Assembly: GCA_963753685.1 (NCBI GenBank)
Contig: CAVWDE010000005.1
Span: forward strand, 310,001-374,000
Direction: 5' to 3'
Length of the DNA: 64,000 nt
DNA from: DATAOG01 sp963753685
GTDB lineage: Bacteria > Pseudomonadota > Alphaproteobacteria > Geminicoccales > Geminicoccaceae
Made by a program: the position numbers and the translations under genes. This document shows positions 28,330 through 36,948 of the stretch, one piece after another. The notes beneath the pieces are model-generated. The model did no database searches. It saw nothing but the letters and a program-made list of their open reading frames with translations, and was not told the origin of the DNA. Position 1 is the stretch's first letter. Every line of letters starts with the position of its first letter.

Positions 28330-28656
28330 TCACGCCGGCTGGTGGTTCGCGACCAGGCGCTGGAGCGTGATGTAGGGGACCTTGCCGAGCAGCCGGTCGA
28401 CGCACTGGCCATCCTGGAACAGCAGCAGGGCCGGGATACTCTGGACGCCGAGCTCGTCCGCGAGCTCGCCGTTGGTCTCGATGTCGACCTCGAGCACGGT
28501 GAGCCAGGGATGGTCGGCGGCGAGCTTCGCGACCATCGGCTTGACCGCCCGGCACGGGCCGCACCAGGGCGCCCAGAAGTCGACCAGCACGGTCCGGTGC
28601 GCGCCCAGCGCCGCCCGGCAGGCGGCGCCATCAGCGGCAACCGGCTGACCGGTCAT
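28330..28656 (-). CDS. Thioredoxin-like protein
   Basis: 108 residues with a canonical thioredoxin fold: TVLVDFWAPWCGPCRAVKPM containing the WCGPC redox site, LTVLEVDIETNGELADEL, the cis-Pro segment VQSIPALLLFQDGQ and a C-terminal helix. It has no export signal, so it is cytoplasmic. It begins 8 bp after the carboxymuconolactone-decarboxylase-like gene on the same strand, so the pair is one transcription unit; such CMD proteins are often AhpD-like peroxidases needing a thiol donor. The main cellular trxA is probably elsewhere. Confidence 0.9.
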   Translation of the reverse strand: MTGQPVAADGAACRAALGAHRTVLVDFWAPWCGPCRAVKPMVAKLAADHPWLTVLEVDIETNGELADELGVQSIPALLLFQDGQCVDRLLGKVPYITLQRLVANHQPA

Positions 28657-28664
28657 CGACAGCG

Positions 28665-29252
28665 CTATTCGGCGGCGACCTGGGGCTCGCCCAAGGGGTA
28701 GGTCATGCCCTTCGGATATTTGCTGTCGTCGGCGCTGTCGAGGCGCATGGTGATGTTGAACTTGTTGCCGAAGTTGAACACGCTGCAGGCGAATACCAGC
28801 TCGACGATCTCGTCCCTGGTGAACTCCGCGCGCAGCTGATCGTAGAACGCATCCGGGATGAAGTTCGGATCGCCCGCCATGTATTCGGCCAGGCGCACGC
28901 CCAGCCATTCGCGCCGGCTGAGCTGGGTCGGGTCGATCTCGCCGAAGACGGCGGCTTCCTTGGGCCGCACCGCATCGCGCACGCCGGCGGCGCGGACCGT
29001 CGCGCAGTAGGTGCACTGATTGATCTCGCCGGTCTTGAGCCGCATCAGCTCGAACAGCGAGGCGGGCAGCCGGCCGGCCATGAAGAAGGCCTCGAACACC
29101 GGCACGATCTTCTTGAGCAGCTCCGGCTGCCGGCCGATCACACCGAACATGGCGGAATCGTTCCACCAGCCGTCGACCGCGCTCTGCAGCAGCCGGTTGA
29201 CCTCGGCATCCGGCGATTCGCCGGGCGTGAGTGGCTTGACGATGGACGACAT
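28665..29252 (-). CDS. Carboxymuconolactone decarboxylase-family (AhpD-like) protein
   Basis: 195 residues. The central helical CMD domain carries the AhpD-type site in EINQCTYCATVRAAGV (CxxC with nearby Glu and a position usually held by His). Downstream are LAEYMAGDPNFIPDAFYDQL and a second helical repeat ending VFNFGNKFNITMRLDSADD. Such proteins act as alkylhydroperoxidases or small-molecule decarboxylases. The start at 29252 has GGGAG upstream; the open frame extends 36 codons further without similarity. The following thioredoxin supports a peroxidase-like redox role. Confidence 0.85.
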   Translation of the reverse strand: MSSIVKPLTPGESPDAEVNRLLQSAVDGWWNDSAMFGVIGRQPELLKKIVPVFEAFFMAGRLPASLFELMRLKTGEINQCTYCATVRAAGVRDAVRPKEAAVFGEIDPTQLSRREWLGVRLAEYMAGDPNFIPDAFYDQLRAEFTRDEIVELVFACSVFNFGNKFNITMRLDSADDSKYPKGMTYPLGEPQVAAE

Positions 29253-29504
29253 GGCTTGCTCCCTGATCTGCCCGGGCATGATGCCCGTGCCTGCGATGGC
29301 ATTGGCTGCCACTCGAATATCGACGTCCGATGATGGCCAACGGTGGCGATGATGGCGCAACCGCGTCCCCCGGACAACCGCCAGGCCATCGACCTCAGTC
29401 GATCGTGATCGGTGTCATGGCGGCTCGCCTCGCGATGCCGCAGGCGTGGTCACGACCCGGCGCGTTCTGTTACCTTGGCGGTGAACCCGGCGAAAGGTTG
29501 GCCA

Positions 29505-30281
29505 ATGGCCGGATCGTCAGCCCTGGAAGCGCGCGCGCGGCCGCGTCGCCGCGTCGAAGCAGCCTTGCCCGCCCGCTACCGCGCGCGCGTGCTGGCGACC
29601 TTCCCGGGGCGGGTCGAGCGGATCGTGCTGTTCGGCTCGCGGGCGCGCGGCACGCCGCATGCGGACAGCGACTGGGATTTCGCGGTGTTCCTCGACCGCG
29701 AGCCGAGCAAGCGGGACCGGGAGCGCATCAAGGAGATCGACCAGCGGCTGCAGGACGTCAGCCGTGATCTCATTCAGTCGCACGTCTTCGCGGCCGCAAA
29801 GTGGCTCGCCACCGATGAGCTGGCATGTAACATTAGACACGACGGGTTGATCATTCACGGCCCGGACCATGTGCCCATGATTGAACGTCCCGTGCTCGAG
29901 CACGCCCACGCTGCGCTCGCCAAGGCCGAGCGGTACGCGGAGCTTGCTGCCGAGACGCTGGACCAGCGTTTCGAGGGCGTGATCCACGGCGCCTACTACG
30001 CCATGTTCCATGCCGCGCGGGCGGCGTTGCTGGCGGTCGAGGGTTCGGCCGGCACCAACCACGGTCGCGTCGTCGAGACGTTCGTGCGGATGGCCAGGCG
30101 CCGGCGCGGCAAGGCGCTGCGCGAGCATGCGACGACGTTAGAGGCGGCCTGCAGGTTGCGGATCGAGGCCGACTACGGCAGCGAGGATCTGACCGAGGTG
30201 GGACGTCAGCTTCGAGGACAGGTCGCGCCGTTTCTCAATTGCTGTCGTAGAATCGTCGATCAACAGGCTGGCAAAGGCTGA
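29505..30281 (+). CDS. Fused MNT nucleotidyltransferase - HEPN protein
   Basis: 259 residues. Residues about 15-110 are a minimal nucleotidyltransferase (MNT) with the catalytic pattern VLFGSRARGTPHADSDWDFA, that is GS-x9-DxD. Residues about 125-255 are a HEPN domain of the PF05168 type (GVIHGAYYAMFHAARAALLA, TNHGRVVETFVR). These domains normally sit on two adjacent genes forming HepT/MntA toxin-antitoxin pairs, in which MNT AMPylates the HEPN RNase. Here one frame covers both, with an internal ATG at 29878 where a separate HEPN gene would begin (MIERPVLEHAHAALAKAE). The region between is in frame without a stop. Either a natural fusion or a lost stop. Confidence 0.8.
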   Translation: MAGSSALEARARPRRRVEAALPARYRARVLATFPGRVERIVLFGSRARGTPHADSDWDFAVFLDREPSKRDRERIKEIDQRLQDVSRDLIQSHVFAAAKWLATDELACNIRHDGLIIHGPDHVPMIERPVLEHAHAALAKAERYAELAAETLDQRFEGVIHGAYYAMFHAARAALLAVEGSAGTNHGRVVETFVRMARRRRGKALREHATTLEAACRLRIEADYGSEDLTEVGRQLRGQVAPFLNCCRRIVDQQAGKG

Positions 30282-30390
30282 ATTTTCACCGGCGAGCGAC
30301 CCGCCAGGGGGCGCGCCGTCAGTCCGGTCTCGCATCCGCCGCCGGGCGTGCTAGACTGACGCTCAAGCACCGAGCGAGGGAGCGGGCACC

Positions 30391-30921
30391 ATGGCCGGCA
30401 GCGTCAACAAGGTGATCCTGGTCGGCAACCTCGGCCGCGACCCCGAGGTCCGCACGACCCAGGACGGCACCAAGATCGTGCATCTGGCGATCGCCACCTC
30501 CGAGCGCTGGCGCGACCGCAACAGCGGCGAGAACCGCGAGCGCACCGAGTGGCACCGCGTGGTGATCTTCAACGAGCGCCTCGGCGAGGTCGCGGAGAAA
30601 TATTTGTCCAAGGGCCGCTCGGTGTACCTCGAAGGCCAGCTGCAGACGCGCAAATGGCAGGACCAGTCGGGCCAGGAGCGCTACACCACCGAGGTCGTGC
30701 TGCAGCGCTTCCGGGGCGAGCTGGTGCTGCTCGGCGGCCGCGACGAGGGCGGCAGCGCGAGCGCCGGCCCGCCCGGCGACGATCAGTCGGACTGGGGCCG
30801 GACCCCGAGCCAGCCGGCGCGCGGCGGTGGCGGCGGCGCCGGCCGGGCTGCCGGCGGCGGGGCCAGGCGCGAGCCGTCGTCCGAGAACTTCGACGACCTG
30901 GACGACGAGATCCCGTTCTAG
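30391..30921 (+). CDS. ssb: Single-stranded DNA-binding protein
   Basis: 176 residues. The OB fold opens with SVNKVILVGNLGRDPEVRTT and includes ATSERWRDRNSGENRERTEW-H and YLSKGRSVYLEGQLQTRKWQ. A Gly/Arg-rich linker leads to the acidic tip DDEIPF that recruits partner repair and replication proteins. In many alphaproteobacteria ssb lies beside uvrA; here about 6.7 kb of accessory genes separate them. The ATG at 30391 follows GAGGGAGCGGG. Followed by gapR 95 bp downstream. Confidence 0.96.
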   Translation: MAGSVNKVILVGNLGRDPEVRTTQDGTKIVHLAIATSERWRDRNSGENRERTEWHRVVIFNERLGEVAEKYLSKGRSVYLEGQLQTRKWQDQSGQERYTTEVVLQRFRGELVLLGGRDEGGSASAGPPGDDQSDWGRTPSQPARGGGGGAGRAAGGGARREPSSENFDDLDDEIPF

Positions 30922-31016
30922 CCGCGACCAAGTCGCTCCCGTTTCCGATCGGCGGGCGTTGCGCCGGCCCCGTTGCGCGCCGCCTCTTGCTGCTCATCCA
31001 TGGAGGACCGCCTGAG

Positions 31017-31292
31017 ATGAACGATGCCGCCCCCACACCGTCGGTTCGCGCTCCCGACACCGGCGGGGTTGCCGCCGAGCGCCTGCGCAGCTTCGTCCAG
31101 CGGATCGAGCGGCTCGAGGGGGACAAGGCGGGGCTCGCCGAGGACCTGCGCGAGGTCTACGCCGAGGCCAAGGGCGAGGGCTTCGACACCAAGGTTTTGC
31201 GCAAGCTGATCAGCCTGCGCCGGCGCGATCCGCGCCAACGCGCCGAGGAGGACGAGCTGCTCGAGCTCTACCTCTCCGCGCTCGGCGAGTAG
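31017..31292 (+). CDS. gapR: GapR (DUF2312) nucleoid-associated protein
   Basis: 91 residues. The body (AAERLRSFVQRIERLEGDKA, GLAEDLREVYAEAKGEGFD, TKVLRKLISLRRRDP) is diagnostic of the DUF2312/GapR family, which is nearly confined to alphaproteobacteria. GapR forms tetramers that clamp overtwisted DNA ahead of replication forks and transcription. TGGAGGA lies 11 nt before ATG 31017. The extended N-terminal 15 residues are poorly conserved. One of the best lineage indicators in this window. Confidence 0.93.
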   Translation: MNDAAPTPSVRAPDTGGVAAERLRSFVQRIERLEGDKAGLAEDLREVYAEAKGEGFDTKVLRKLISLRRRDPRQRAEEDELLELYLSALGE

Positions 31293-31328
31293 ATCCGGCG
31301 CAGTTGCCGACCTCGGAACTCGCTGGCG

Positions 31329-31613
31329 TCATCGCTCCGTCCTCCGACCGCTCTGCTGGCCGATCACGAAAGCGGCCGCGGCCGGAAACAGCGTCTGCAG
31401 GACGTTCTGTGCCCAGGCGCGCATCTCGTGATCGGCCGAGAACAGGTAGATGATCAGGCAGATCACGAGCGCCAGACCCGTAGCGCCGAGCAGGGCGTAG
31501 AAGCTGACGAGCCTCATCTGCCGTTCGGCATCCGCGTCCTTCTCGGCAATCGAGCTGACCGTGGCCGCATACTCCGGCCGCTTGGCCAGCTCGTTCAGAT
31601 CGATGGCCGGCAC
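31329..31613 (-). CDS. Small two-helix membrane protein
   Basis: 94 residues, no recognised family. Short soluble N-terminus (DLNELAKRPEYAATVSSIAE), then two membrane segments (FYALLGATGLALVICLIIYL and VLQTLFPAAAAFVIGQQ) and a basic tail. It is 10 bp downstream of the ribbon-helix-helix gene on the same strand, so the two are likely co-transcribed. Converges with gapR. A membrane partner to an RHH regulator would be unusual, but no function is assigned. Confidence 0.65.
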   Translation of the reverse strand: MPAIDLNELAKRPEYAATVSSIAEKDADAERQMRLVSFYALLGATGLALVICLIIYLFSADHEMRAWAQNVLQTLFPAAAAFVIGQQSGRRTER

Positions 31614-31623
31614 CGGGCCGACC

Positions 31624-31869
31624 TCACAGCCCCACGATCTCGGTCTCGAGCGCGTCCTGGTCGCGGGCGATGCCCACGTGCTTGCCGCTCATCTTAGCTT
31701 TATGGGCGACGTCGAGCAGCGCGATCGCCTTGCGAAAGACCTCGCTCTTGGTGCCGCCGGTTTCCTCGGCGATGTCCTCGAGGATCTGGTTGAGCTCCTT
31801 CGAGACGTCCACGGTCAAACGCACCTTTCCGGCAGCCATCGACCTCTCCGCATCGTCATCCGTTGCCAT
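31624..31869 (-). CDS. Ribbon-helix-helix-type regulator
   Basis: 81 residues from ATG 31869. KVRLTVDVSKELNQILEDIA is the beta-strand and first helix, and TGGTKSEVFRKAIALLDVAH the second helix of a CopG/Arc-like RHH fold, which binds DNA as a dimer. The C-terminal tail (HVGIARDQDALETEIVGL) resembles those found in RHH proteins of unknown targets. The neighbouring downstream gene encodes a small membrane protein rather than a recognisable toxin. Confidence 0.75.
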   Translation of the reverse strand: MATDDDAERSMAAGKVRLTVDVSKELNQILEDIAEETGGTKSEVFRKAIALLDVAHKAKMSGKHVGIARDQDALETEIVGL

Positions 31870-31918
31870 ACGGCTCTTATGTAGGCCGTAATAACGTCGT
31901 GCAAATGCCGTAGAGACG

Positions 31919-32708
31919 TCAGCCCAGCGGCATGGCCCGGACGGCCTGAGCGCGGTCCCGGGCGGCGGTGAGCAGGAACGGCAGGTCGTTGCCGGCGAGC
32001 ACCAGGCGGAAGCCCATGGCGATGTAGCGCTGCAGGAGGCGCGGCTCGTAGACCCCGCCGAGGCCCGCGTATTTGCCGTGCGCGCGACAGGCGGCGACGA
32101 TCCGCTGGAAGGCGTCGACCACCCGCGGATGCTCCAGCTGGCCGGGGATGCCCATCTCGATGCACAGGTCGTTGGTGCCGACCAGGAGCACATCGAACCC
32201 CGGCACCGCGGCGATCCGATCGAGGTTGTCGACCGCCTGGGGCGAACTCGATCATCAGGATCAGGAGGGTCGCGTCGTTGACCGCCTGGGTCCACTCGGC
32301 CATCGGATGGCTCTCGAAATCGAGCTGCGGCACGGCCCCGGTCACCGAGCGATGGCCGACCGGCGGGTAGCGGCAGTGGCTGACCATGCGGGCGGCGACC
32401 TCGGGCGTGTCGACATGGGGCACGACGATCCCTTGGGCGCCGGCGTCGAGCACGCGCGTGGCGTGGAAATGCTCGAAGCCCGGCACCCGCACGACCGGCG
32501 TGATGCCGGCGTCCTGAGCCGCAATGCTGAGCTGCGCCGCGAGGTCGACCGACATCGAGCCGTGCTCCATGTCGATGAACAGGAAGTCGTAGCCCGCGGT
32601 CTTCATCAGCTTGCCGATCTCGACCGTGCGCGCCAGGCGCAGGCCGACGCCGAGCGCCAGCTCGCCCGCCTCGAGGCGCTCCTTGGCAAGATTGCGGATG
32701 CTGACCAT
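31919..32708 (-). CDS. HpcH/HpaI-type aldolase (frameshifted)
   Basis: Class II pyruvate aldolase family (2,4-dihydroxyhept-2-enedioate aldolase-like, or citrate-lyase-like). N-terminal part: LGVGLRLARTVEIGKLMKTA, YDFLFIDMEHGSMSVDLAAQ (Glu and His of the active site), GAQGIVVPHVDTPEVAARMV. After ILMIE the frame breaks; the rest (PGFDVLLVGTNDLCIEMGIP, YEPRLLQRYIAMGFRLVLAG) is in another frame. One extra base in GAACTCGA at 32244-32251 accounts for it; without it the text reads IESPQAVDNLDRIAAVPGFD, a good family match, giving about 263 residues. Metal-dependent; true substrate unknown. Confidence 0.85.
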
Positions 32709-32816
32709 GGTCCCGTCTCCCGTCCGGCGTTGTCCGTTGCCGCTTCTCAATAGGCGGATGGTACGGCGGATTCCAGTGGCCAGGCGGGGGCGGCGGCCCG
32801 AGAGCCCGAGGAAACG

Positions 32817-33077
32817 TCAATGCGAGCTGTCGCCATAATCGAGCAGCGTCGCGAGCCCGAGAGCGGCGAACGCCAGCACCAGAACCGCGCGCGCCAGCAT
32901 CGTGAGCCAGTCCGGGGGCTCCTGCTCGGGCAGCATCGGCAAGCGGCGGGAGTTGCGGGTTGGGGCGGGGCCGAGCCGCGACGCCGGGCCCGCGGGGAGC
33001 GCCAGCCAAACCGTGAGCCAGACCAAAGCGATTGCGCAACAGAACAGGATAACGGTCTGCTTTGCCGACCAAATCAC
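32817..33077 (-). CDS. Small hypothetical membrane protein
   Basis: 86 residues from GTG 33077, with GAAGGAGA 8 nt upstream. Two hydrophobic stretches (VILFCCAIALVWLTVWLALP and LARAVLVLAFAALGLATLL) flank a Pro/Arg-rich linker, so it is probably a two-pass inner-membrane protein. Family not recognised. The strong ribosome-binding site and GC-rich third positions are the main support. It sits between the aldolase and the DOPA-dioxygenase-like gene on the same strand, without obvious coupling. Confidence 0.55.
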   Translation of the reverse strand: MIWSAKQTVILFCCAIALVWLTVWLALPAGPASRLGPAPTRNSRRLPMLPEQEPPDWLTMLARAVLVLAFAALGLATLLDYGDSSH

Positions 33078-33237
33078 CGGATCGTCTCCTTCGACAGCAA
33101 AGCGTTCGAAGGTTGCAGAATCAAATCCGCAATCTACCCTGAATTCTGGACCGAATCTGTGAACTGGTTCACACCCCGGCCAAGCAACCGGGGCGCGCGC
33201 CGGGCGGCGTTCGGATCGCCGCGGCGGGGGCCGCCGA

Positions 33238-33591
33238 TCAGCCGAGCGCGGCCAGGTTCAGCTGCCAGCTGTCGCCGAGCCAGATCACATGGGCGCTGTG
33301 GTCGGCCAAAGCGTCGCCGGTCTCGGGGTGGACGAACACCGTCAGGCCCTGGCGGTTGAGAGCGAGCCACGGGATCAGCTCGGCAAACAGGTCCGGCCCG
33401 AACGCGATCTGATAGCTGCCGGAGGGATGGGGGCCGATCGGCTGGTCGTGCCAGCGGCCCAGGCTGACCTCGAAACGCCCGGCGACCGCGTCGCGCAGCT
33501 GGGCCGCGACCGGCTTGCTGCGCTCGTCGTAGTACACGTGGGCGTGATAGCCGGTGATCGCGCCGACCGGCTCGCGGGTTGTCAGAACCAT
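33238..33591 (-). CDS. DOPA 4,5-dioxygenase-family protein
   Basis: 117 residues, the usual length. The motifs ITGYHAHVYYDERSKPVAAQ, HPSGSYQIAFGPDLFAELIP and VHPETGDALADHSAHVIWLG match PF08883, whose His residues bind the catalytic metal for extradiol ring cleavage. In bacteria many members have no proven substrate. The start at 33591 has GGAGGGAG about 8 nt upstream. It is divergent from the YHS gene at 33881 across a 289-bp spacer in which nothing else was recognised. Confidence 0.88.
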   Translation of the reverse strand: MVLTTREPVGAITGYHAHVYYDERSKPVAAQLRDAVAGRFEVSLGRWHDQPIGPHPSGSYQIAFGPDLFAELIPWLALNRQGLTVFVHPETGDALADHSAHVIWLGDSWQLNLAALG

Positions 33592-33880
33592 GGCGACATC
33601 TCCCTCCACAATCGCGCCGCCTGGCCAGCCCGCCGTGCGCGCGATCGGTGACGTTGTCCCGCCACGATAATCGAAGTTTGGCCATGCTGCCCAGCGCAAG
33701 AACGGGGCTGCCACCGGCGGCCCGAGCGGTTGTGATCGGTCGTGGGATGACCGGTGCGCGCCGCCGTGGCATCTCTGCGTGCGCAAGCCTGGCTGACCGT
33801 GGCCGGCCGCGCGGTATAGACCCGCTCTCGTGCCCGACCGGCACCGACGCCATCCGCAGACCACGACCTGGGAGATCGAG

Positions 33881-34381
33881 ATGAAGGCACTGGCCAAGCC
33901 GCAGCCGGCCGCGTCCCTGCGGATCCTTCTTCGCATCGGCTTCGCTTTGCTACTCGGAATGGCACTGCACGGCGGGCCGGCGCAGGCCGGCGGCGTCATC
34001 AACAGCTCGTTCCTCGGCAGCGTCGCGATCGATGGCTACGACCCGGTCGCCTATTTCACCGCGGGCAAGCCGGTCGAGGGCTCGAGCGACTTCGAGTACC
34101 AATGGATGGGCGCCACCTGGCGGTTCGCCTCGGCCGCGGACCGCGACCAGTTCGCCGCCGACCCGGAGAAATATGCGCCGCAATACGGCGGCTACTGCGC
34201 CTACGCCGTGTCTCAGGGGGCCACCGCCGACATCGATCCGGAGGCCTGGCACATCGAGGACGGCAAGCTCTATCTCAACCTCAGCAAGAAGGTCCAGTCG
34301 ATCTGGATGAAGGACATCCCGGGCTACATCAGCAAGGCCGACACCAACTGGCCAAAGATCAAGGCCGGGCTGTCCGGCTGA
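33881..34381 (+). CDS. Exported YHS-domain protein
   Basis: 166 residues. An N-terminal signal peptide (IGFALLLGMALHGGPAQA) leads to a YHS-like domain: AIDGYDPVAYFTAGKPVEGS, FEYQWMGATWRFASAADRDQ and YAPQYGGYCAYAVSQG. YHS domains are found in metal-handling proteins, though this secreted type lacks a tight Cys pair (only one Cys, in GGYCAY). GGGAG precedes ATG 33881. A strong terminator lies 46 bp after the stop, so it is transcribed separately from the copper ATPase that follows, although the theme is shared. Confidence 0.85.
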   Translation: MKALAKPQPAASLRILLRIGFALLLGMALHGGPAQAGGVINSSFLGSVAIDGYDPVAYFTAGKPVEGSSDFEYQWMGATWRFASAADRDQFAADPEKYAPQYGGYCAYAVSQGATADIDPEAWHIEDGKLYLNLSKKVQSIWMKDIPGYISKADTNWPKIKAGLSG

Positions 34382-34427
34382 GGATCGCGCCGCCTCGGTC
34401 ACGGGTGCCATCCCGAGCATGGGTTCG

Positions 34428-34455
34428 CCGCCGGCCCGGTCCGGCGGTTTTTTTT
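34428..34455 (+). terminator. Rho-independent terminator after the YHS gene
   Basis: CCGCCGG (34428-34434), loop CCCGGT, CCGGCGG (34441-34447), then eight T at 34448-34455. The perfect 7-bp all-GC stem and uninterrupted T tract make it one of the clearest terminators in the window. It insulates the upstream YHS gene from the CueR-type promoter that starts at 34466. Confidence 0.9.
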
Positions 34456-34465
34456 CGCCCCGCGC

Positions 34466-34496
34466 TTGACCTTCCAGTGACTGGAAGGACCATCTC
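34466..34496 (+). promoter_or_regulatory. CueR/MerR-type operator-promoter of the copper ATPase
   Basis: A -35-like TTGACC at 34466-34471 is followed by the dyad ACCTTCC-AGTGACT-GGAAGGA (34469-34489), which fits the CueR operator form ACCTTCC-N7-GGAAGGT with one mismatch. The long 19-bp spacer to a weak -10 (CATCTC, 34491-34496) is also typical of MerR-family promoters that need DNA untwisting. It lies 46 bp before the ATPase start. No cueR gene is in the window. The dyad CCTTCCAGT-G-ACTGGAAGG is perfect over 9 bp per arm. Confidence 0.8.
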
Positions 34497-34541
34497 CTTC
34501 CTGACCTTGCAACCGTCCAGCGCGATGGGGAGCGAGAGCCC

Positions 34542-36879
34542 ATGCCGGCGACCGCCCGACGTTCGGATTCCAACCACGCCGAGAACGCCCGACCGGGGCG
34601 CGATCCGGTGTGTGGCATGACGGTCGACCCCACGACCGCCCGGCACCGCCGCGAGCACGGCGGCCAGACCTGGTGGTTCTGCTCGGAAGATTGCGCGCGC
34701 CGGTTTGAAGCGGCGCCCCAGCACTATCTGCCGCGCGCGCGAGCGCAGCCGGAGCGGGCGTCGGAGGATGCCATCTACACCTGCCCAATGCACCCCGAGA
34801 TCGAGCAGCCAGGCCCGGGCGACTGCCCGATCTGCGGCATGGCGCTCGAGCCCAGGACGGTCTCGGCCGAGGCGGGACCGAGCGCCGAATACCTCGACAT
34901 GCGGCGCCGGTTCTGGGCCAGCGCGGCGCTCGCCCTGCCGCTGCTGCTCTGGGTCATGGGCGACCACCTGTTCGGGTTTGCTCACCTGATCCCGCGCCCG
35001 CTGGCGCACGGGCTGCAGCTGGCGCTGGCGACCCCGGTCGTGCTGTGGGCCGGCTGGCCGATCTTGAAACGCTGCTGGGCCTCGTTCCGCAAGCTCAGCC
35101 CGAACATGTGGACCCTGATCGGGATCGGGGTCGGCGCCGCCTATCTGTACAGCGTGGTCGCGACCCTGGCGCCCGGCCTCTTCCCGGCGGCCTTCCGCGG
35201 GCCGGACGGCCAGGTCGACGTCTATTTCGAGGCGGCGGCGGTGATCACGGCCCTGGTCCTGCTTGGCCAGATGCTCGAGATCAGCGCGCGCGAGCGCACC
35301 AGCGGCGCGCTCAAGGCGTTGCTGGGCCTGGCCCCGAAGACCGCGCGCCGGGTGCAGGGCGACGGCGCGGACGAGGAGGTGGCGCTCGAGGACGTGCAGG
35401 TCGGCGACCGGCTGCGGGTGCGGCCGGGCGACCAGATCCCGGTCGACGGCGTCGTCCTGGAGGGCCGCAGCACGGTCGACGAATCGATGCTGACCGGCGA
35501 GCCGGTGCCGGTCGAGAAGACGGCGGGCGAGCAGGTGAGCGGCGGCACCCTCAACCAGCGGGGCAGCTTCGTCATGCGCGCGGAGCGCGTCGGCAGCGAC
35601 ACGATGCTCGCCCGGATCGTGCAGATGGTCGCCGAAGCGCAGCGCTCGCGCGCGCCGATCCAGAGCCTGGTCGATCGGGTCGCCAGCTGGTTCGTGCCGG
35701 CCGTGGTCGGCATCGCGATCGTCGCCTTCATCGCCTGGGCGATCTTCGGCCCGCCGCCGGCCATGGCCTATGCCCTGGTCGCCGCGGTCTCGGTCCTGAT
35801 CATCGCCTGCCCCTGCGCGCTCGGCCTCGCGACCCCGATGGCGATCATGGTCGGCACCGGGCGCGGCGCCCAGGCAGGCGTCCTGATCAAGAACGCCGAG
35901 GCGCTCGAGCGCTTCGCCAGGGTCGACACGCTGGTGGTCGACAAGACCGGCACGCTGACCGAAGGCAAGCCCAAGGTCACCACCCTCCTGGCGGCCGATG
36001 GCATGGACGAGGCCGATCTGCTGCGGCTGGCCGCCAGTCTCGAGCGGGCGAGCGAGCATCCGCTGGCCGCGGCGATCGTCGACGCCGCCAAAGAGCGCGG
36101 TCTCGACCTTTGGGACGCGAGCACGTTCGAACTCGATCACCGGCCAGGGCGTGCGCGGCACCATCGACGGCCGTGATGTCGCCCTCGGCAACCGGCGGCT
36201 CCTCGAAAGCCTCCACATCGACCCCGGCGGCCTCGCGCAGCGTGCGGAACAACGGCGCGCCGAGGGCGAGACCGTGATGTTCGTCGTGGTCGACGGCCGG
36301 CCGGCCGGGCTGATCGGGGTCGCCGATCCGATCAAGCCGACCACGCGCGCTGCCCTCCAGGCCCTCCGGGAGGAGGGGCTGCGGATCGTCATGCTGACCG
36401 GCGACAACCGCACCACCGCCGAAGCGGTGGCGCGCAGGGTCGGGATCGAGGAGATCCAGGCCGAGGTCCTGCCCGAGCAGAAGCACGAGGTGATCCGGCG
36501 CCTCCAGGCCGAGGGCCGGATCGTCGCGATGGCGGGCGACGGCATCAACGACGCGCCAGCGCTCGCCCAGGCCGACATCGGGATCGCCATGGGCACCGGC
36601 GCCGACGTCGCCATGGAGAGCGCCGGCATCACGTTGGTCAAGGGCGACCTCACCGGCCTCGTGCGCGCCCGCCGCCTGTCCCAGGCGACCATGCGCAACA
36701 TCCGCCAGAACCTCTTTTTCGCATTTGTCTACAACGCGCTGGGTGTGCCGCTCGCGGCCGGCGTCCTCTACCCGTTCACCGGGCTCCTGCTCAGCCCGAT
36801 CATCGCGGCCGCGGCGATGAGCCTGTCCTCGGTCTCGGTGATCGGCAATTCGCTGCGCCTGCGCGCGGTCAAGCTTTGA
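34542..36879 (+). CDS. copA: Copper-type P1B ATPase with YHS and metal-binding N-terminus (frameshifted)
   Basis: About 778 residues after correction. The N-terminus has a YHS domain (DPVCGMTVDPTTARHRREHG, WWFCSEDCARRFEA) and a heavy-metal-binding motif (YTCPMHPEIEQPGPGDCPIC-GM) instead of classical MxCxxC domains. The core has the actuator TGE (MLTGEPVPVEK), the transmembrane CPC in IIACPCALGLATP, phosphorylation site DKTGTLTEGKP and hinge GDGINDAPALAQADIGIAMG. These mark copper/silver exporters. The frame breaks at 36129-36136 (GAACTCGA); removing one base yields FESITGQGVRGTIDGRDVAL, as expected. A CueR-like operator precedes it and a Met-rich secreted protein follows, so copper efflux is likely. 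Confidence 0.92.
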
Positions 36880-36948
36880 TCCGGATCAATTGCGAGCCCG
36901 CGAGCGGTCGATAGTCTGCCCGCCGGGATCCAGCCAGGAGGCGAGGTC

